Shown here piece by piece: positions 5,226 to 5,290 of a DNA stretch of 5,290 nt (positions are counted from its first letter, which is position 1; every line of letters starts with the position of its first letter). The translations under genes were made by a program, and so were the position numbers. Location of the stretch: NCBI RefSeq assembly GCF_036659115.1, contig NZ_JAVXDF010000122.1. One strand, written 5' to 3'. This stretch comes from Gordonibacter sp036659115 (lineage in GTDB: Bacteria; Actinomycetota; Coriobacteriia; Coriobacteriales; Eggerthellaceae). The notes beneath the pieces are model-generated. The model saw nothing but the letters and a program-made list of their open reading frames with translations. It was not told where the DNA came from and ran no database searches.

Positions 5226-5290
5226 GTCGTCTCCTGGAGTTGCGGGTATGGGGGTGGAATTCCTGACCAATAGTACGTCATAGAGGGCTG

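Overview
This is a GC-rich bacterial window with no sign of phage, insertion sequence, CRISPR array, rRNA or tRNA. It holds five protein genes. Three are clear housekeeping or metabolic families: peptide chain release factor 1, its glutamine methyltransferase PrmC, and a purine nucleoside phosphorylase. One is a PTS-type membrane permease. One is a small protein resembling L-2-amino-thiazoline-4-carboxylate (ATC) hydrolases. The high GC content, the GPGGQ form of the release-factor catalytic loop, frequent GTG starts and the ATC-hydrolase-like gene suggest a gut-type actinomycete of the Coriobacteriia/Eggerthellaceae kind. That placement is an inference from gene style, not a proof.

Layout. 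Positions 1-150 are a leader with three stacked inverted repeats and no complete gene. prfA (151-1233) and prmC (1264-2397) follow on the + strand, 30 bp apart and almost certainly co-transcribed; PrmC methylates the GGQ glutamine that PrfA carries. Positions 2398-2596 are non-coding and hold a previously unremarked-looking degenerate 16-bp tandem repeat. The ATC-hydrolase-like gene is at 2597-3091. Positions 3092-3298 hold a 9/18-nt periodic repeat, a 7-bp stem-loop, and a promoter-like region overlapped by a dyad (TGATCAT...ATGATCA). Next is the purine nucleoside phosphorylase (3299-4132). It converges tail-to-tail, across only 28 bp, with a minus-strand PTS EIIC_2-family permease (5225-4161).

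How the genes work together. prfA and prmC form one functional unit: termination at UAA/UAG and activation of the release factor. The other three genes look like separate units. PNP belongs to purine salvage. The EIIC permease lacks its EIIA/EIIB partners here. The ATC-hydrolase-like gene has no visible pathway partner.

I do not see a convincing new multi-gene system. The most distinctive signals are a long, low-complexity linker of about 85-90 residues inside PrmC, the 16-bp repeat array, the operator-like dyad before the PNP gene, and substitutions in two normally conserved PNP active-site segments.
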